A stretch of DNA of 14,175 bases. Source: Prevotella sp. CAG:485 (GTDB lineage Bacteria > Bacteroidota > Bacteroidia > Bacteroidales > Muribaculaceae). The position numbers and the translations under genes are program-made. Below the pieces are notes generated by a model that was not told where the DNA came from, searched no databases, and saw only the letters and a list, made by a program, of their open reading frames with translations. This document shows positions 12,518 through 14,175 of this stretch, piece after piece. The first letter of the stretch is position 1; each line of letters opens with the position of its first letter. The stretch covers positions 15,774 through 29,948 of the forward strand of contig FR897888.1 of NCBI GenBank assembly GCA_000437495.1, in the 5' to 3' direction.

Positions 12518-14175
12518 TTATTGCATAACGCTGTTCTTGCCCAGCACGGGAACGTAGACGCCCTGTGTTACTGCGCTGCGGCCGTAAGAGTCGGTGAAGC
12601 GGACAAAGGCTTTATAAAGGCCGGGAGCCACCTGCACATTCTTGGTGTCGTTGAGCTTCCATACGTTCTCACCCTGCATTGACCAGTTCTGGATGCGGAT
12701 GATTTTGCCCAATGCGTTTGTTACCACAAGCTGAGCGTTGTCGCCGATGCTCTGCAGCACGTCAGCCTCGAGGGTGAATGTGGCCTGTTCGCGGCAGGCG
12801 CGCTCTGCCAGCAAGGGGGCGGTGATTTGCTCCGAAGTACCCACCTCGAAGCTGAATTCCTGACGGGTGATGTTGCCGGCGTAATCGGTTACGCTCAGTA
12901 TCACGCTGTGGCGTCCAGAGCCAAGGGCCTCCATGGGATAGCGCAGAATCATACGCTTGGCGCCATTTTCCATCTTCACGAAGTTGGCGATGCCGGTGGG
13001 CATAGTCTTGCCGTCGAGGGTCATCATCAGCGGGCCGTCGATAGCTTTTTCGTCAATTCTTATGCCGGTGTTGTCGGTAACGTCGGCCACCAGGGTGAAA
13101 GCCGAGGGGAGCATATCGCCTTCATGCTGACCTTCTGCCATCATGCTCTCTATCACGGGAGCCTGATTGTCCACGCCGGGAGTTGTGCTTGTGGTTGAGT
13201 CTACCACTACGTTGAAGTTCCAGCTGCCGCCCAGGCGTTTGTCGGGGTCGTATGCCACCACGCTGACGCGTATGGTGTCACCAATATACGAGCGGGTCAT
13301 CTCGGGCACGTTGGCCTTGATGCTGAAGCGTCCGTCGGCAACGTTAAACGACTCTACGGCAAAGGCTGTGTGGTCATATTCCACTTCCACATTGCCCGGG
13401 TCTTTGGCAATCTTGCTCTTGGCTTTGCTGATGTACGAAGGCTCGTACCATTTCATCACCATCTCGCCCTTGAAGTCCTGCACGTTCATGCCGGCCGGCG
13501 TAGTGACGCTGCCGGAGAAGGTATATTCGTCGCCGGGTTTCACCACTGACGGGGTCTCGGAAACGGCAAACTTCAGCGTGGGACGGATGTAACGCAGCAT
13601 CGGGTCGCAAATCAGATGATACTTGTATTTGCCCAGATAGCCGGAGGTCTCATTCTTGGTGCGACGAACTATCTCACCCAATTCCTCGCAGCGGCCGGTG
13701 CTTCTGTCATAGAGGGAGGTCGACATACGGCCGAAGTTGCGCATGAACGCGAAGTTATCGCCCGAGAAGGCGGTGCGCACTGTGCCGAGGCTGCCTATGA
13801 GGCCGCTGTTGGTCGACAGCACCAAATGCTCTGCAACGCCGCGCCAGCCAAGTTCGTAAAGCGACATTTCGCACGAGGCAAAGGCCATCAGACCCAGGCG
13901 TCTGTTGTTTATCATGCTCATGTCCGACGAGTTGAAGATGGCCACATCATGACCCAACTGGGTGCATGAGCCGTGTCCTATGTATTCGGCCAGCGAGAAG
14001 CCCTCGTTGAATGCGTTGTAAATGGGGCGTTTGACCTCGGGGTAGCCGAACTCTCCAACGTGTACTTTGTCGAGGGTAAGGTTGTTGCCCGAATAGCGGT
14101 TAAGCTCGTTGCCAAGGATGTTCGACTGGTCAAGGTGGCTGTTGCCGTCTTTGTCATCGGCGGTGAGCAGCACGC
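12518..14175 (-). CDS. porU: Type IX secretion sortase PorU, C-terminal part
   Basis: This is the last roughly 550 residues; the N-terminal part lies beyond the right edge. PorU is a surface gingipain-like (C25) cysteine protease that removes the C-terminal signal from type IX cargo and attaches the cargo to A-LPS. Counting from the edge, the catalytic His is H67 (YIGHGS) and the catalytic Cys is C101 (FASCEMSLYELG), both in the expected gingipain order. Next come an Ig-like segment and, in roughly the last 75 residues, a region resembling a type IX C-terminal signal domain (VVTNALGKIIR, then APGLYKAFVRFTD). The PorU of P. gingivalis is likewise known to keep its own signal domain. Pairing with porV just downstream supports the call. 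Its start and promoter are off window. Confidence 0.93.
   Translation of the reverse strand, partial: VLLTADDKDGNSHLDQSNILGNELNRYSGNNLTLDKVHVGEFGYPEVKRPIYNAFNEGFSLAEYIGHGSCTQLGHDVAIFNSSDMSMINNRRLGLMAFASCEMSLYELGWRGVAEHLVLSTNSGLIGSLGTVRTAFSGDNFAFMRNFGRMSTSLYDRSTGRCEELGEIVRRTKNETSGYLGKYKYHLICDPMLRYIRPTLKFAVSETPSVVKPGDEYTFSGSVTTPAGMNVQDFKGEMVMKWYEPSYISKAKSKIAKDPGNVEVEYDHTAFAVESFNVADGRFSIKANVPEMTRSYIGDTIRVSVVAYDPDKRLGGSWNFNVVVDSTTSTTPGVDNQAPVIESMMAEGQHEGDMLPSAFTLVADVTDNTGIRIDEKAIDGPLMMTLDGKTMPTGIANFVKMENGAKRMILRYPMEALGSGRHSVILSVTDYAGNITRQEFSFEVGTSEQITAPLLAERACREQATFTLEADVLQSIGDNAQLVVTNALGKIIRIQNWSMQGENVWKLNDTKNVQVAPGLYKAFVRFTDSYGRSAVTQGVYVPVLGKNSVMQ

Overview
The window looks like a chromosome segment from a Bacteroidales bacterium, possibly Muribaculaceae or a Porphyromonas/Bacteroides relative. 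The evidence is a SusC/RagA-type TonB-dependent transporter, type IX secretion genes (porU, porV), a MeaB GTPase, and promoters of the Bacteroidetes form TAnnTTTG with an upstream TTTG. The family assignment is only a guess. No rRNA, tRNA, CRISPR array, insertion sequence or phage gene was seen.

Layout. At the left edge is the first part of a susC-like gene (minus strand, cut by the edge) with a long A/T-rich leader. About 760 bases without a credible gene follow, holding a promoter for susC and several inverted repeats. Two plus-strand membrane protein genes come next: an unrecognised four-helix protein and a PAP2 phosphatase. Everything from 3472 to the right edge is on the minus strand and falls into three transcription blocks, read right to left.

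Block 1 (14175 to 8676): porU (5' end off window), porV, ispF, queF, queC, queD, queE. The ispF-to-queE junctions are very tight (4-base overlap or 2-base gaps). queF, queC and queD all appear to start with GTG. PorU and PorV are the sortase and shuttle of the type IX system. IspF is a step of the MEP isoprenoid pathway. QueD, QueE, QueC and QueF together carry dihydroneopterin triphosphate to preQ1 for tRNA queuosine.

Block 2 (8636 to 5593): a good promoter drives meaB, the chaperone GTPase of methylmalonyl-CoA mutase. After a strong intercistronic hairpin comes a long-chain acyl-CoA ligase.

Block 3 (5583 to 3472): a promoter sharing a 12-base core with the meaB promoter drives a low-molecular-weight tyrosine phosphatase. 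It is translationally coupled (ATGA) to a small exported TonB-C-domain protein, followed 12 bases later by an AI-2E/PerM family permease. This block converges on the PAP2 gene.

No convincing wholly new system was found. The points most worth a second look are the all-GTG queuosine cluster coupled to type IX secretion genes, the stand-alone exported TonB-C protein, the odd TTG start (or frameshift) of the PAP2 gene, and the dyad-rich intergenic region.
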